A program made the translations under genes and the position numbers. The notes beneath the pieces are model-generated. The model was not told the origin of the DNA, ran no database searches, and saw only the letters and a list, made by a program, of their open reading frames with translations. From NCBI GenBank assembly GCA_022826515.1, contig JAJDUT010000092.1:1-18987 (forward strand): a stretch of DNA of 18,987 nt, in the 5' to 3' direction. Positions 1 to 6,990 of this stretch are shown here, piece by piece (positions within the stretch are counted from its first letter, which is position 1; each line of letters starts with the position of its first letter). This stretch comes from Candidatus Latescibacterota bacterium (GTDB taxonomy: Bacteria > Latescibacterota > UBA2968 > UBA8231).

Positions 1-241
1 TAGGTTGGCCATGACAGGTTCCTTGGACGAGAAAGCATGGGTTTTTTTGGCGAAAGTCGTGCTCAATCTACTGAGGAGCCTGTTTTTATTCAACCGAGCT
101 ACCCAAAAAAACACCGATTCATGCACCAAAGCCCTTTCCAACCCTCGGATTTGTAACTTAAGTATATAGTTCCCATAATTTAGGCCCGAACCTTTCGAGG
201 GTCTCACCGTTCACCCTCTGCCTCTATCCCGAAGGTGTACC
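1..241. other. Intergenic region upstream of the SH3 lipoprotein gene
   Basis: No complete gene is visible. On the minus strand an ATG at 12-10 (reading M-A-N-L off the window edge) follows an AAGGAA stretch and could be the start of a divergent gene, but four codons cannot prove it. A 7-bp inverted repeat, ACCCTCG at 141-147 and CGAGGGT at 196-202, flanks the AT-rich promoter candidate described separately. Confidence 0.4.
151..179 (+). promoter_or_regulatory. Candidate sigma-70-type promoter for the SH3 lipoprotein gene
   Basis: TTGTAA (151-156, 4/6 to the -35 consensus) is followed after exactly 17 bp by CATAAT (174-179, 5/6 to the -10 consensus), about 60 bp upstream of the ATG at 242. 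The 7-bp inverted repeat at 141-147/196-202 brackets the promoter and could be an operator or a leader hairpin. This is motif reading only. Confidence 0.4.
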
Positions 242-1108
242 ATGCTACGCTATCTCTTTATCCCTATCCTCACAGTGGGCTGTGTCCAGCCTGCTATTAA
301 ACGACCGACCACTACCCTTCCAGAGCAAGATCCCCTTCAAGGAGCTAATCGTCTTGAGCACTATCTATCGTCGTTAAATGAAATGTGCTCAGAAAATCTT
401 CAACGAATTTCTAGCCTGATCGAAGTAGGCTATCAGGATTTAGCGAGAATAGGGCCACGTGAGCCTATGTTTAGTACAGTAAACGATCTCCATCTAATAG
501 CACTTACAGGTCATCTCCGAATGAAGAAGCAAATTGACTGTAGTGCATTGATTTCTTCGTATTTTTTCCTCCGAGTACAACAAGGCGTCTCAGCGGAGGA
601 TGCGACGTATGGATTAATAGAAACGTACGCCCGATTACGCCCTAGTGAACTCAGTGGGAATCTGTATAAGTTTGTTACCGCTACAGCTCTAAATGTCAGA
701 TTGCAGCCTTCTACTACATCACCTATTCTAGGGGAGCTAGCGCGAGGTGATTCTATTCGTGAGATAGATAGACGTGGTAAGTGGGCTAAAGTGATAGTCA
801 ATCGAGACACGGCTTGGGTTCATAGTGATTTTATCGGGACTAGTAGAGACGTTAAGATAGTAGAGATTGAAGAACAAAAGGATGCAGAGCCAAAGCTATC
901 AAGAGAGCAACAGCTATGGGCTAATGAAATAGCTAAAGGGTGTAATTCTCGAAAGGCGATCTTTAAGAAAGATTGGATGTGGGGATGGGAGCTAACGCTT
1001 ACTACACCTAGGGCGCACAGTGTGCGGATTAAAGCCCTCTTTCCACAGGATCACAACAAAATAGCTCGTGAGCTTGAAAAGATCGGCGCTGGTGATCCCG
1101 TGTACTAA
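242..1108 (+). CDS. Putative lipoprotein with bacterial SH3 (SH3b) domain
   Basis: The 288-residue protein has a short hydrophobic start ending in L-T-V-G-C with Cys14 in lipobox position, so it is probably exported and lipid-anchored. Residues about 143-199 form a bacterial SH3 domain: the A-L-N-V-R core at 149-153, G-E-L-A-R-G-D at 164-170, and W-V-H-S near 192-195 follow the usual SH3b pattern. SH3b domains typically bind cell-wall peptides or other proteins. I recognise nothing in residues 20-140 or in the Trp-rich C-terminal part (about 230-288). A GAAGGTG ribosome binding site at 231-237 supports the ATG. The gene is richer in A+T than the pyrE-rpoN block and sits 32 bp before a nuclease gene on the same strand, so the two may be co-transcribed. 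The substrate or partner is unknown. Confidence 0.7.
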   Translation: MLRYLFIPILTVGCVQPAIKRPTTTLPEQDPLQGANRLEHYLSSLNEMCSENLQRISSLIEVGYQDLARIGPREPMFSTVNDLHLIALTGHLRMKKQIDCSALISSYFFLRVQQGVSAEDATYGLIETYARLRPSELSGNLYKFVTATALNVRLQPSTTSPILGELARGDSIREIDRRGKWAKVIVNRDTAWVHSDFIGTSRDVKIVEIEEQKDAEPKLSREQQLWANEIAKGCNSRKAIFKKDWMWGWELTLTTPRAHSVRIKALFPQDHNKIARELEKIGAGDPVY

Positions 1109-1140
1109 GCTACTTACTTACGCCATGTAAAAGCCTGCAA

Positions 1141-1512
1141 ATGAAAACACTACTGTTTACAGCTTTACTACACACAATCCCTTTCACTGTCGAACGCATC
1201 GTTGACGGAGATACTATCGACGGCGTCGCTCATATATGGCCGGAGATAGAGCTACGCACCCTAGTTCGCCTACGCGGGATCGACACGCCTGAGAAAGCGA
1301 GTAAGATAGGTGCTCGCGCTACGGCTCTGACTGACAGCCTCATACGCACAGCACAACAAGTCTGGTTGACTGATCCTAAGACGGGAAAGTTCGCCGGCCG
1401 TATTATAGCTGACGTGTGGATAGATAGCACACTACTGGCGTCTGTACTCATTCAACGCGAGCTAGCGAAACCCTACGACGGTCGCAGTAAGCGACCTGAC
1501 TGGAACGAATGA
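1141..1512 (+). CDS. Small exported nuclease, thermonuclease (SNase) family
   Basis: This 123-residue protein matches the staphylococcal nuclease fold family, which cleaves DNA and RNA with Ca2+. The motif V-D-G-D-T-I-D (21-27) supplies metal-binding acidic residues. V-R-L-R-G-I-D-T-P-E (42-51) aligns with the catalytic stretch, R43 and E51 corresponding to R35 and E43 of the S. aureus enzyme and D48 to D40. G-R in F-A-G-R-I-I-A-D (84-91) corresponds to catalytic R87. All three catalytic positions are therefore present. The first 15 residues are hydrophobic and could be a short signal peptide, but no clear cleavage site is seen. At 123 residues it is close to a minimal SNase domain. No strong Shine-Dalgarno precedes the ATG; it may be coupled to the lipoprotein gene 32 bp upstream. 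Base composition resembles that neighbour rather than pyrE. Confidence 0.8.
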   Translation: MKTLLFTALLHTIPFTVERIVDGDTIDGVAHIWPEIELRTLVRLRGIDTPEKASKIGARATALTDSLIRTAQQVWLTDPKTGKFAGRIIADVWIDSTLLASVLIQRELAKPYDGRSKRPDWNE

Positions 1513-1529
1513 CCTTGACGCAGGTAGTA

Positions 1530-1548
1530 GTCAAGAAGTAGTCTTGAC
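1530..1548. other. 7-bp hairpin between the nuclease gene and pyrE
   Basis: GTCAAGA (1530-1536) and TCTTGAC (1542-1548) are perfect inverted repeats around an AGTAG loop, beginning 17 bp after the nuclease stop codon. No T-tract follows, so a classical intrinsic terminator is unlikely. The right arm overlaps a TTGACA hexamer (1544-1549), so it might equally be an operator. Confidence 0.4.
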
Positions 1549-1573
1549 AATCCCCTACGTAGTAGCCCAAGTT

Positions 1574-1602
1574 CTGACTACAGCTTTACCTATTGCGATA
1601 AT
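1574..1602 (+). promoter_or_regulatory. Candidate pyrE promoter, possibly giving a leaderless mRNA
   Basis: CTGACT (1574-1579, 4/6 to the -35 consensus), a 17-bp spacer and GATAAT (1597-1602, 5/6 to the -10 consensus) end only 5 bp before the pyrE ATG at 1608. Transcription would begin at or next to the start codon. No Shine-Dalgarno is present, which fits leaderless initiation. Confidence 0.35.
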
Positions 1603-1607
1603 TTATC

Positions 1608-2123
1608 ATGACCCGACTCGAACTTGCTCACCGCATCTATCAGACCGCTCACCTGCGCGGACAATTTACTTTGCGCTCAGGCGCGACAGCCACAGAATAT
1701 TTCGACAAATATCAGTTTGAAACCCGTCCCGAGCTCCTCCGCGCACTCGCCACCCACCTCCAGCCCTTAATCCCCGACGACACAGACATTCTCGCAGGTC
1801 TCGAACTCGGTGGGGTGCCCATCGCCACCATGCTCGCTCAGCTTTCGGGACTGCCCACGTGCTTCGTGCGCAAAAAGGCCAAAGAATACGGTACCTGTAA
1901 ACTCGCCGAAGGCCCCGACATTGCTGGCAAAAATCTGCTGATTGTTGAAGATGTCGTCACGTCCGGAGGACAAATCGCTCTTTCTGCCCAAGATCTGCGC
2001 AACCTTGGCGCAGAGGTTTCACAGGCCATCTGCGTGATTGATCGCGAATCCGGTGGCACCGAGAGCCTAGCCCGAGAAGGCATTGAACTTCACGCTCTGT
2101 TTCGGATGAGCGAACTGAAGTGA
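1608..2123 (+). CDS. pyrE: Orotate phosphoribosyltransferase
   Basis: PyrE transfers the phosphoribosyl group of PRPP to orotate to form OMP, the fifth step of de novo UMP synthesis, in the cytoplasm. The 171-residue protein shows the type I phosphoribosyltransferase PRPP loop L-L-I-V-E-D-V-V-T-S-G-G at 110-121 with two adjacent acidic residues. F-V-R-K-K-A-K-E-Y-G-T (86-96) is the catalytic lysine loop characteristic of OPRTases, and L-E-L-G-G-V-P-I-A (65-73) the PPi-binding loop. The length is at the short end of the family. The ATG has no Shine-Dalgarno but a -10-like GATAAT directly upstream. The gene is isolated from other pyr genes except pyrG 4.9 kb downstream, and ends at a strong terminator shared with smc. 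Base composition rises to the GC-rich core here. Confidence 0.93.
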   Translation: MTRLELAHRIYQTAHLRGQFTLRSGATATEYFDKYQFETRPELLRALATHLQPLIPDDTDILAGLELGGVPIATMLAQLSGLPTCFVRKKAKEYGTCKLAEGPDIAGKNLLIVEDVVTSGGQIALSAQDLRNLGAEVSQAICVIDRESGGTESLAREGIELHALFRMSELK

Positions 2124-2138
2124 CGCCGTTCAGGACAC

Positions 2139-2172
2139 AAAAAAGGGGACCTCAGCCGAGGCCCCCTTTTTT
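2139..2172. terminator. Bidirectional intrinsic terminator between pyrE and smc
   Basis: A-tract, GGGG and CCTC (2139-2153), an AGCC loop and the complementary GAGG, CCCC and T-tract (2158-2172) form a hairpin with one mismatch in the stem, bounded by six A on one side and six T on the other. It can terminate pyrE on the plus strand and smc on the minus strand. It starts 15 bp after the pyrE stop and ends 22 bp beyond the smc stop. Confidence 0.9.
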
Positions 2173-2193
2173 GTTAGTGCGCTTCCGCTCCGG

Positions 2194-5100
2194 CTAGCCA
2201 GCCGCAGCTTCCAATTCCTCGCCCTCGACCCGCACTGAAACGAGCTGAGAAACCCCTTCCTCGGGCATGGTGACGCCGTGCAGAGCGTCGGCTGCTGCCA
2301 TGGTGATCTTGTTGTGCGTCACGACGACGAATTGCGTCTCTCGGGCAAATTCCTTGAGCACGCGCACGAAGCGGTTGATATTGGCGTCGTCGAGCGGGGC
2401 ATCGACCTCGTCGAGAATGCAGAACGGGCTGGGCTTGACTTGGTAGATGGCAAAGAGCAACGCGATGGCCGTCAGCGCCCGCTCGCCGCCCGACAGCAGG
2501 CCAATGTTTTGCAGGCGCTTGCCGCGGGGACGGGCGATGATGTCGATGTGGGCCTCTAGGGCATCGACGTTTTCTTCGAATTGGAGGTCGGCTTCGCCTC
2601 CGGGAAAGAAGCGGACAAAGGTCTCTTTGAACGTCTCGCGGATCTGCTCGAAAGACTTGAGGAACATCCGCCGCGCGGTGCGGTCGATTAGGCTGAGGGT
2701 TTTCTTCAGGTCCTCGGCGGCGATGACTAGATCGTCGCGCTGTTGGCGGAGAAAGTCGTAGCGCTCCTTTTGTTCTTGATGTTCTTCCAATACGCCTAGG
2801 TGTACCGAGCCCAAGCGGTGTAGGGACTGCCGCAACTGGTCAATGCGCTGTTGAGAAGCTTCCTCGTCGATGGCTTCGTTGAGCGGCCCTAGGGCCGCGA
2901 CATCGCACTGATACTCCTCCTGCAAGCGCTCGCGAATGTGCTGGGTCTGTAGCTTCAGTTCGGAAATGCGCACTTCAAGGCTCGTGCGGCGCTCGCGCTG
3001 GTCGTTGAGCTGCCGCTGTAAGTGGCTGATGTTTTCCTGCAACTCGCGATTTTGGGTATTGGCCGCAGCCCAATGCTGACGGCGCTGGTCTTGCTCGGCC
3101 GCCAAGGTCTCGCGGCCTTGATGCAGTCCTTTGAGTTCGTCTGTTAAGGCTGTGCTGCGCGCACTGCAATCGGCCTGTTGGCGCTCGGCTTCGGTCCCTT
3201 CAGCTTCTAGACGTTCGATATTATTGTGCAGGTTGGCGTCGATGTTTTTCAGGCGAGTGGCGTCTCGGTCTAGCCCTTGGACCATTTCGGCGGTGCGGGC
3301 GTGTTCCACTTGGAGGGTGTTCAGGGCCTCGCGCCGCTCGCGCCGATGGGTTTCGCTCTGCTTGAGGTCCTCTTCCAAGGCGCTGCTTTCCTCGCTGAGG
3401 CGGGTGCTCTCGGCCTCGTTGTGGCGCAGGTGTTCGGCTTGTTCGGCAATGCTTTGGTCGAGGGCTTGGCGGCGCTTGGCCAAGCTGGTGCTTTCGCCGT
3501 GGAGTTGCTTGAGACGTGCGGCGAGCCGCTCGGCGTCAGCGCAGGCGCGCTGGTGCCGGTGGACCTGATCGCGCTCCTTGGCATGCCAAGTTTCGCTCTC
3601 AGCGGCTAGATCCTCTAAACGTTGAGTGAGTACGCCGAGTTGCTCGGCGAGTGCATCGAGTCGAGGGCCAAGGGCTGCGTAGCGAGCTTTTTGGTGGGCG
3701 ACGAGCGAGCGCAAGGTGCGGATTTCCCGTCCGCGGCCGAGGACGCCTGAATCCTCGGCTTGACTCTGGCCGCCCGACGCGAGGCCGAAGAGGTCAACGG
3801 CATCGCCAGCGGGCGTGACGCAGCGCACGTAGGCATCTGGGTAGCGGCGCGTCAGGGCCAATGCGGTTTGTAGGTCTTCGACCAGAAAGGTGTTGTGCAA
3901 GAGGCTGGCGATTAGGGGGGCGATGGAGGCTTCGGGCCGCACGTAATCCAGCAGCGGGCCGTGCAACCCGGGCATGGGATCTGGATTCAAGACCGGGCCG
4001 AGGGTACGCGGGGGAGCTTCTAGCGAGAGGATGCCGACGCGACCGGAACGCTCCCGGAGATGGGCAATGCCTTCGAGCAGGCCGCTGTCTGAATCGGCGA
4101 TCAATGCTTGGAGCGCCTCGCCGAGGGCGACCTCGACCGCGCGGGCGTGTTCTGTTTCGACTTCGATTAGATCACCTAGGACGCCGCGAAAGAGGGCCGC
4201 GTGGGGCGACTCGAGCATCAAGGTGCGGACCCCGCTCTGATAACCTTGGTAGCCGGCGCGGACTTTTTCGAGGACTTGGAGCCGCGCTTGGTTGGCCTCA
4301 GCGGCGCGCCGGGCCGCATCGCGTTGTTCGCCAAGTTCGCGGAGGTTCTTCTCGGTTTGGTCGCGAGCGGCGAGGGCCGTGGTGCGCTGCTGCTGGCAGG
4401 TGGATAGCTGCTGCCGAGTTTCGGCGAGGGCGGCTTCGGCTTCGCTAGCCGCTTGCAGGGCTTGGTCGCGCTCGGCTGTGGCTGCGTCCTCTTCGGTGCG
4501 CATGGCAACGGCGCGTTCGTCGAGTGCGTCGCGCTCGGCCTGTTGGCGCTCGAGTGCGCGGCTTATTTCGCCTCCTTGGCGCAGGTGCTCCATGCGCCCG
4601 CGCTGGCGTTGGTCCAGCTCGGCTCGGTGGCTGTTGTATTCCTCTTCGGCCTGAGTGGCGCGCTGCTGGTGGGCCTGCAATTCTCGCTCTATTTGCACAA
4701 AGGTCGAGCGCGCTTTTTCGAGGTGCGCGGTATTGTCGCGGCGCTGTTGCTGTACGGCTTTGAGTTGGCTGCTGTAATCGGCGCGCTCGCGCGCCGTGCG
4801 TTCGCGGATTTGTTCGGCTGCCTCGCGCCGCTCGCGCACGGCTACGAGGAGCTGTTCGCGCTCGTGGATGGCTTCGATGCGGCGATTGAGTTCAAGGCCC
4901 GCTTCCTGCATGGCCTTTTCGGCCTCGGTCAGGGCGAGGCGCGCCTTTTCGAGCTCGGCCTCGCGGCTGGTGAAGCGGGTATAGCCTTCTTCGGCTGCCT
5001 TGCTGAGTGCGGTGAATTCGTCTTGCAGCGGGGCGATTTGGGCGCTGAGGGCGAAGAAGCGCTGGCGACCCAAGCGCATGTCGAGCTGGTCCAGTTCCCC

Positions 5101-5757
5101 TTTGAGTTCGCGGTAGCGGCGCGCCCGGCCCACTTGGCGGCCGAGAGAATCAACTTGGCGCTTGACTTCGGCGATGATGTCTTCAATCCGCTGGAGATCG
5201 GCTTGGGCTGCCTCTATGCGATTCCGCGTGGAGCGCCGCTGAACTTTGTACTTGGTGATGCCGGCGGCCTCTTCGAGGATGCGGCGGCGGTTTTCGGTCT
5301 TATCGCTGATAATTTCATCGACCATGCCCTGCTCCATCACCGCATAAGCGCCTTGGCCGAGGCCGGTGTCCATGAGCAGGTTGGTGATGTCTAGGAGGCG
5401 GCAGGGGATCTTGTTGAGCAGGTAATCGCTTTCGCCGGAGCGGAAGAGACGCCGGGTTAGCACGACCTCGGCGAATTCGACGGGCAGCGCGTTATCGCGG
5501 TTTTCAATTGCCAGCGCGACTTCGGCCATGCCGAGGGCCTTGCGCTGGCGGGTGCCGGCAAAGATCACGTCCTCCATGCGCTGGCTGCGGAAAGAGCCGG
5601 CGCGCTGTTCGCCCAAGACCCAGCGGATGGCCTCCACCACGTTGGACTTGCCACAGCCGTTGGGGCCGACGATGGCGGTGATGCCCGGTTCAAAGGGAAT
5701 GACGATCTTTTGGGCGAAGGACTTAAAACCGAAAATCTCAAGTTGATTGAGGCGCAC
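2194..5757 (-). CDS. smc: Chromosome segregation protein SMC
   Basis: SMC is the ATPase of the ScpAB-SMC condensin complex that loops and segregates the chromosome. The 1187-residue length is typical. The N-terminal head has Walker A G-P-N-G-C-G-K-S at 31-38. Two long Glu/Gln/Arg/Ala-rich coiled coils (about 170-500 and 670-1010) flank a hinge domain near 510-660 containing Gly-rich segments. The C-terminal head has the ABC signature L-S-G-G-E at 1088-1092 and Walker B F-C-I-L-D-E at 1112-1117. The start is a GTG at 5757-5755, preceded by AGGAG (5766-5770) with a 7-nt spacing. ScpA, ScpB and FtsY genes are not adjacent; the upstream neighbour on the same strand is a DUF2203 gene 152 bp away. 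No frameshift or missing motif is apparent. Confidence 0.97.
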   Translation of the reverse strand: MRLNQLEIFGFKSFAQKIVIPFEPGITAIVGPNGCGKSNVVEAIRWVLGEQRAGSFRSQRMEDVIFAGTRQRKALGMAEVALAIENRDNALPVEFAEVVLTRRLFRSGESDYLLNKIPCRLLDITNLLMDTGLGQGAYAVMEQGMVDEIISDKTENRRRILEEAAGITKYKVQRRSTRNRIEAAQADLQRIEDIIAEVKRQVDSLGRQVGRARRYRELKGELDQLDMRLGRQRFFALSAQIAPLQDEFTALSKAAEEGYTRFTSREAELEKARLALTEAEKAMQEAGLELNRRIEAIHEREQLLVAVRERREAAEQIRERTARERADYSSQLKAVQQQRRDNTAHLEKARSTFVQIERELQAHQQRATQAEEEYNSHRAELDQRQRGRMEHLRQGGEISRALERQQAERDALDERAVAMRTEEDAATAERDQALQAASEAEAALAETRQQLSTCQQQRTTALAARDQTEKNLRELGEQRDAARRAAEANQARLQVLEKVRAGYQGYQSGVRTLMLESPHAALFRGVLGDLIEVETEHARAVEVALGEALQALIADSDSGLLEGIAHLRERSGRVGILSLEAPPRTLGPVLNPDPMPGLHGPLLDYVRPEASIAPLIASLLHNTFLVEDLQTALALTRRYPDAYVRCVTPAGDAVDLFGLASGGQSQAEDSGVLGRGREIRTLRSLVAHQKARYAALGPRLDALAEQLGVLTQRLEDLAAESETWHAKERDQVHRHQRACADAERLAARLKQLHGESTSLAKRRQALDQSIAEQAEHLRHNEAESTRLSEESSALEEDLKQSETHRRERREALNTLQVEHARTAEMVQGLDRDATRLKNIDANLHNNIERLEAEGTEAERQQADCSARSTALTDELKGLHQGRETLAAEQDQRRQHWAAANTQNRELQENISHLQRQLNDQRERRTSLEVRISELKLQTQHIRERLQEEYQCDVAALGPLNEAIDEEASQQRIDQLRQSLHRLGSVHLGVLEEHQEQKERYDFLRQQRDDLVIAAEDLKKTLSLIDRTARRMFLKSFEQIRETFKETFVRFFPGGEADLQFEENVDALEAHIDIIARPRGKRLQNIGLLSGGERALTAIALLFAIYQVKPSPFCILDEVDAPLDDANINRFVRVLKEFARETQFVVVTHNKITMAAADALHGVTMPEEGVSQLVSVRVEGEELEAAAG

Positions 5758-5840
5758 GGTCTAGCTCCTGCCGGGCGCTGGGGAGGGGCGCTCCGCTGGG
5801 GGAGAGGGTGAGGTGCGGGCGATGCTAGGGGAACGGGTAA

Positions 5841-5895
5841 TGGCTCAGGGGAAAGCCATTTATTTTAAGTACTTAAAAACGAGAAACGCTGTCAA
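5841..5895 (-). promoter_or_regulatory. smc upstream region with 16-bp perfect palindrome and TTGACA
   Basis: Between the DUF2203 gene and smc lies a perfect 16-bp palindrome, TTTTAAGTACTTAAAA (5863-5878). On the minus strand a perfect TTGACA (5895-5890) lies 11 bp upstream of it, so the palindrome would overlap the -10 region. The best -10 match, TAAAAT (5867-5862), is at a poor 22-bp spacing, so the promoter call is weak. A small hairpin TGGCT/AGCCA occurs at 5841-5858. The palindrome could be an operator for smc. Confidence 0.35.
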
Positions 5896-5909
5896 GGCAC
5901 TTGCCGCGC

Positions 5910-6398
5910 TCAGAAGTCTAGAGCCGAATCATCGACCGTGGCTGGATCGTCTTCCTTGCCCATGGCAATGACGTGCTCGGCAGTGATCTCCTGGCGGCCT
6001 GCGTATCCGGCGTTCAGTTCGTGCCAGTAGGCGACTTGGGGTTCGCCGCGCTGCCAGCACAACAGGACCCAGCGGCCTTGGTAGGTTGTGGGGAAGTCGA
6101 GGAGACCGCGTTCGAGGCCACCGACCGGGAAACGGATGCCTTCGGCGATAATTTCTTCGGCGACGATGCGCTTAATGTCGATGATTAGGTCGTTGACGCG
6201 GCGACGGTGCTGGTCGAAGGCGTCGCGGTCGGGATTGGTGCTGCGGGTGACCGCTTGGCCCCAGAGCGCGTCGAGAATTTGCAACTGCTGATCGTGGTAG
6301 CGGACGGCTCCCTTCTTGACCTCTATGCGCTGGAGCGCGTCGTCTAGCTGAGGCAGCTTGGCGTTGGCCTCTTCAATGGTAAATGCCTTGCGCGTCAT
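5910..6398 (-). CDS. DUF2203 domain protein
   Basis: The protein (162 residues from this start) shows the conserved DUF2203 landmarks: F-T-I-E-E-A-N-A at the N-terminus, G-L-L-D-F-P in the middle, then L-C-W-Q-R-G-E, Y-W-H-E and G-Y-A-G-R-Q. The role of this family is not established. The N-terminal half is predicted helical and the Trp/His-rich C-terminal half is the signature part. I chose the ATG at 6398-6396 because the domain begins four residues later; an in-frame TTG at 6440 would add 14 residues with no homology-like character. No clear Shine-Dalgarno precedes either. A 12-codon open frame starting ATG at 6433 ends in an ATGA overlap with the chosen start and could couple translation. 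It lies upstream of smc on the same strand and diverges from gatC. Confidence 0.8.
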   Translation of the reverse strand: MTRKAFTIEEANAKLPQLDDALQRIEVKKGAVRYHDQQLQILDALWGQAVTRSTNPDRDAFDQHRRRVNDLIIDIKRIVAEEIIAEGIRFPVGGLERGLLDFPTTYQGRWVLLCWQRGEPQVAYWHELNAGYAGRQEITAEHVIAMGKEDDPATVDDSALDF

Positions 6399-6525
6399 GG
6401 GACTTTGCGGGATGAGCGTTGTTTGCTTGTCATGCGGCAAAGTATAGGCATTGAAATGCCCCGCTACAAGCCCTTGCGCTGCTTTTGGCGATGCGTGATA
6501 TTTAACATTGTTTTGCGACGTGGAA

Positions 6526-6554
6526 GGGGTCGGCGCAGCCTGCCCCGTTTTTTT
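6526..6554 (+). terminator. Terminator-like hairpin upstream of gatC
   Basis: GGGGTCGGC (6526-6534), a GCA loop and GCCTGCCCC (6538-6546) form a 9-bp stem with one G-T pair and one mismatch, followed by a run of seven T (6548-6554). No plus-strand gene precedes it; a small hairpin GGCAT-TGAA-ATGCC (6447-6460) lies upstream. It may end a short leader or small RNA transcript starting in the DUF2203-gatC divergent region, or attenuate gatC. Confidence 0.5.
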
Positions 6555-6576
6555 ATTTTAAGTTTAAAGTTCACCT

Positions 6577-6864
6577 ATGGCGGTTACTATAGAAGAGGTC
6601 CACGGGGTCGCCGAATTAGCGCGGTTGCGCTTTTCGCCCGCAGAGGAAGAAAGGCTAGCTGGCGAACTCAACCGCATTTTGCGCTACATGGACACGCTCA
6701 ACGAGCTAGACACCACCGGCGTAGAGCCAACGGCCCACGTGCTGCCTCTCGCCAACGCGTTTCGCCGCGACGAGGCAGCGTCCTTTCCCGCCGCGGCCGA
6801 AATCGTCGCCGCGGCCCCGCAGCGCCAAGAGGATTACTTCAAGGTTCCGAGAATCATCGATTGA
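6577..6864 (+). CDS. gatC: Asp-tRNA(Asn)/Glu-tRNA(Gln) amidotransferase subunit C
   Basis: GatC is the small stabilising subunit of the GatCAB amidotransferase, which converts misacylated Glu-tRNA(Gln) or Asp-tRNA(Asn) into Gln-tRNA and Asn-tRNA. The 95-residue length and sequence are typical: V-A-E-L-A-R-L near residues 11-17, an internal helix with L-N-R-I-L-R-Y-M (31-38), V-E-P-T-A-H-V (49-55), the F-R-R-D-E segment (62-66), and the C-terminal Y-F-K-V-P-R-I that contacts the other subunits. gatA and gatB are not adjacent, so gatC is solitary here. No good Shine-Dalgarno precedes the ATG; TAAAGT at 6565-6570 sits at -12 to -7 and could be a -10 element for a leaderless message. A terminator-like hairpin lies just upstream. 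Confidence 0.93.
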   Translation: MAVTIEEVHGVAELARLRFSPAEEERLAGELNRILRYMDTLNELDTTGVEPTAHVLPLANAFRRDEAASFPAAAEIVAAAPQRQEDYFKVPRIID

Positions 6865-6868
6865 ATAG

Positions 6869-6959
6869 GAATTAAGAATTACGAATTACGAATTACGAAT
6901 TAAAGGAGGGAGTATTGATTGCCCTTAATTCGTAATTCCTAATTCACAATTCCTAATTC
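6869..6959. repeat. Inverted pair of heptamer arrays (5 units per arm)
   Basis: The left arm (6869-6903) is five tandem heptamers GAATTAN. The right arm (6925-6959) is five heptamers of the complementary form, NTAATTC with one degenerate unit, ACAATTC. The arms are inverted complements at 31 of 35 positions by my count and enclose a 21-bp spacer (6904-6924). The spacer and the end of the left arm contain AAAGGAGGG, a perfect Shine-Dalgarno-like string, which would sit at the stem-loop boundary. A six-codon frame TTG-ATT-GCC-CTT-AAT-TCG-TAA starts 5 nt after it. The element fills the gatC-pyrG gap. AT-rich heptameric tandem repeats are known from cyanobacteria and other bacteria; the symmetrical arrangement is the notable part. 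Confidence 0.9.
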
Positions 6960-6975
6960 TTTGTTTGGGCAGCTC

Positions 6976-6982
6976 GAAGGAG
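6976..6982 (+). promoter_or_regulatory. Ribosome binding site deciding the pyrG GTG start
   Basis: GAAGGAG at 6976-6982 lies 8 nt before the GTG at 6991. The protein family begins almost immediately after that codon, so the in-frame TTG at 6961, which would translate this site, is rejected as the start. Confidence 0.85.
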
Positions 6983-6990
6983 CGCACAAC

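Noticed and set aside
4453..5394. Long plus-strand open frame of 313 codons opposite smc, with several others between 2278 and 5746
   Set aside because: They lie wholly antisense to smc, lack ribosome binding sites and have the Ala/Arg/Leu-rich composition expected from the complement of a GC-rich coiled-coil gene.
6405..6875. Plus-strand frame of 156 codons covering the gatC region
   Set aside because: It overlaps gatC in another frame, runs through the terminator-like hairpin, and has an Arg-rich composition with no family resemblance.
6869..6959. Heptamer arrays as a possible CRISPR
   Set aside because: Units are 7 bp with no unique spacers between them, and no cas genes are present.
6961..6990. 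TTG at 6961 as pyrG start
   Set aside because: The extra ten residues contain the Shine-Dalgarno sequence for the GTG at 6991 and are not part of the protein family.
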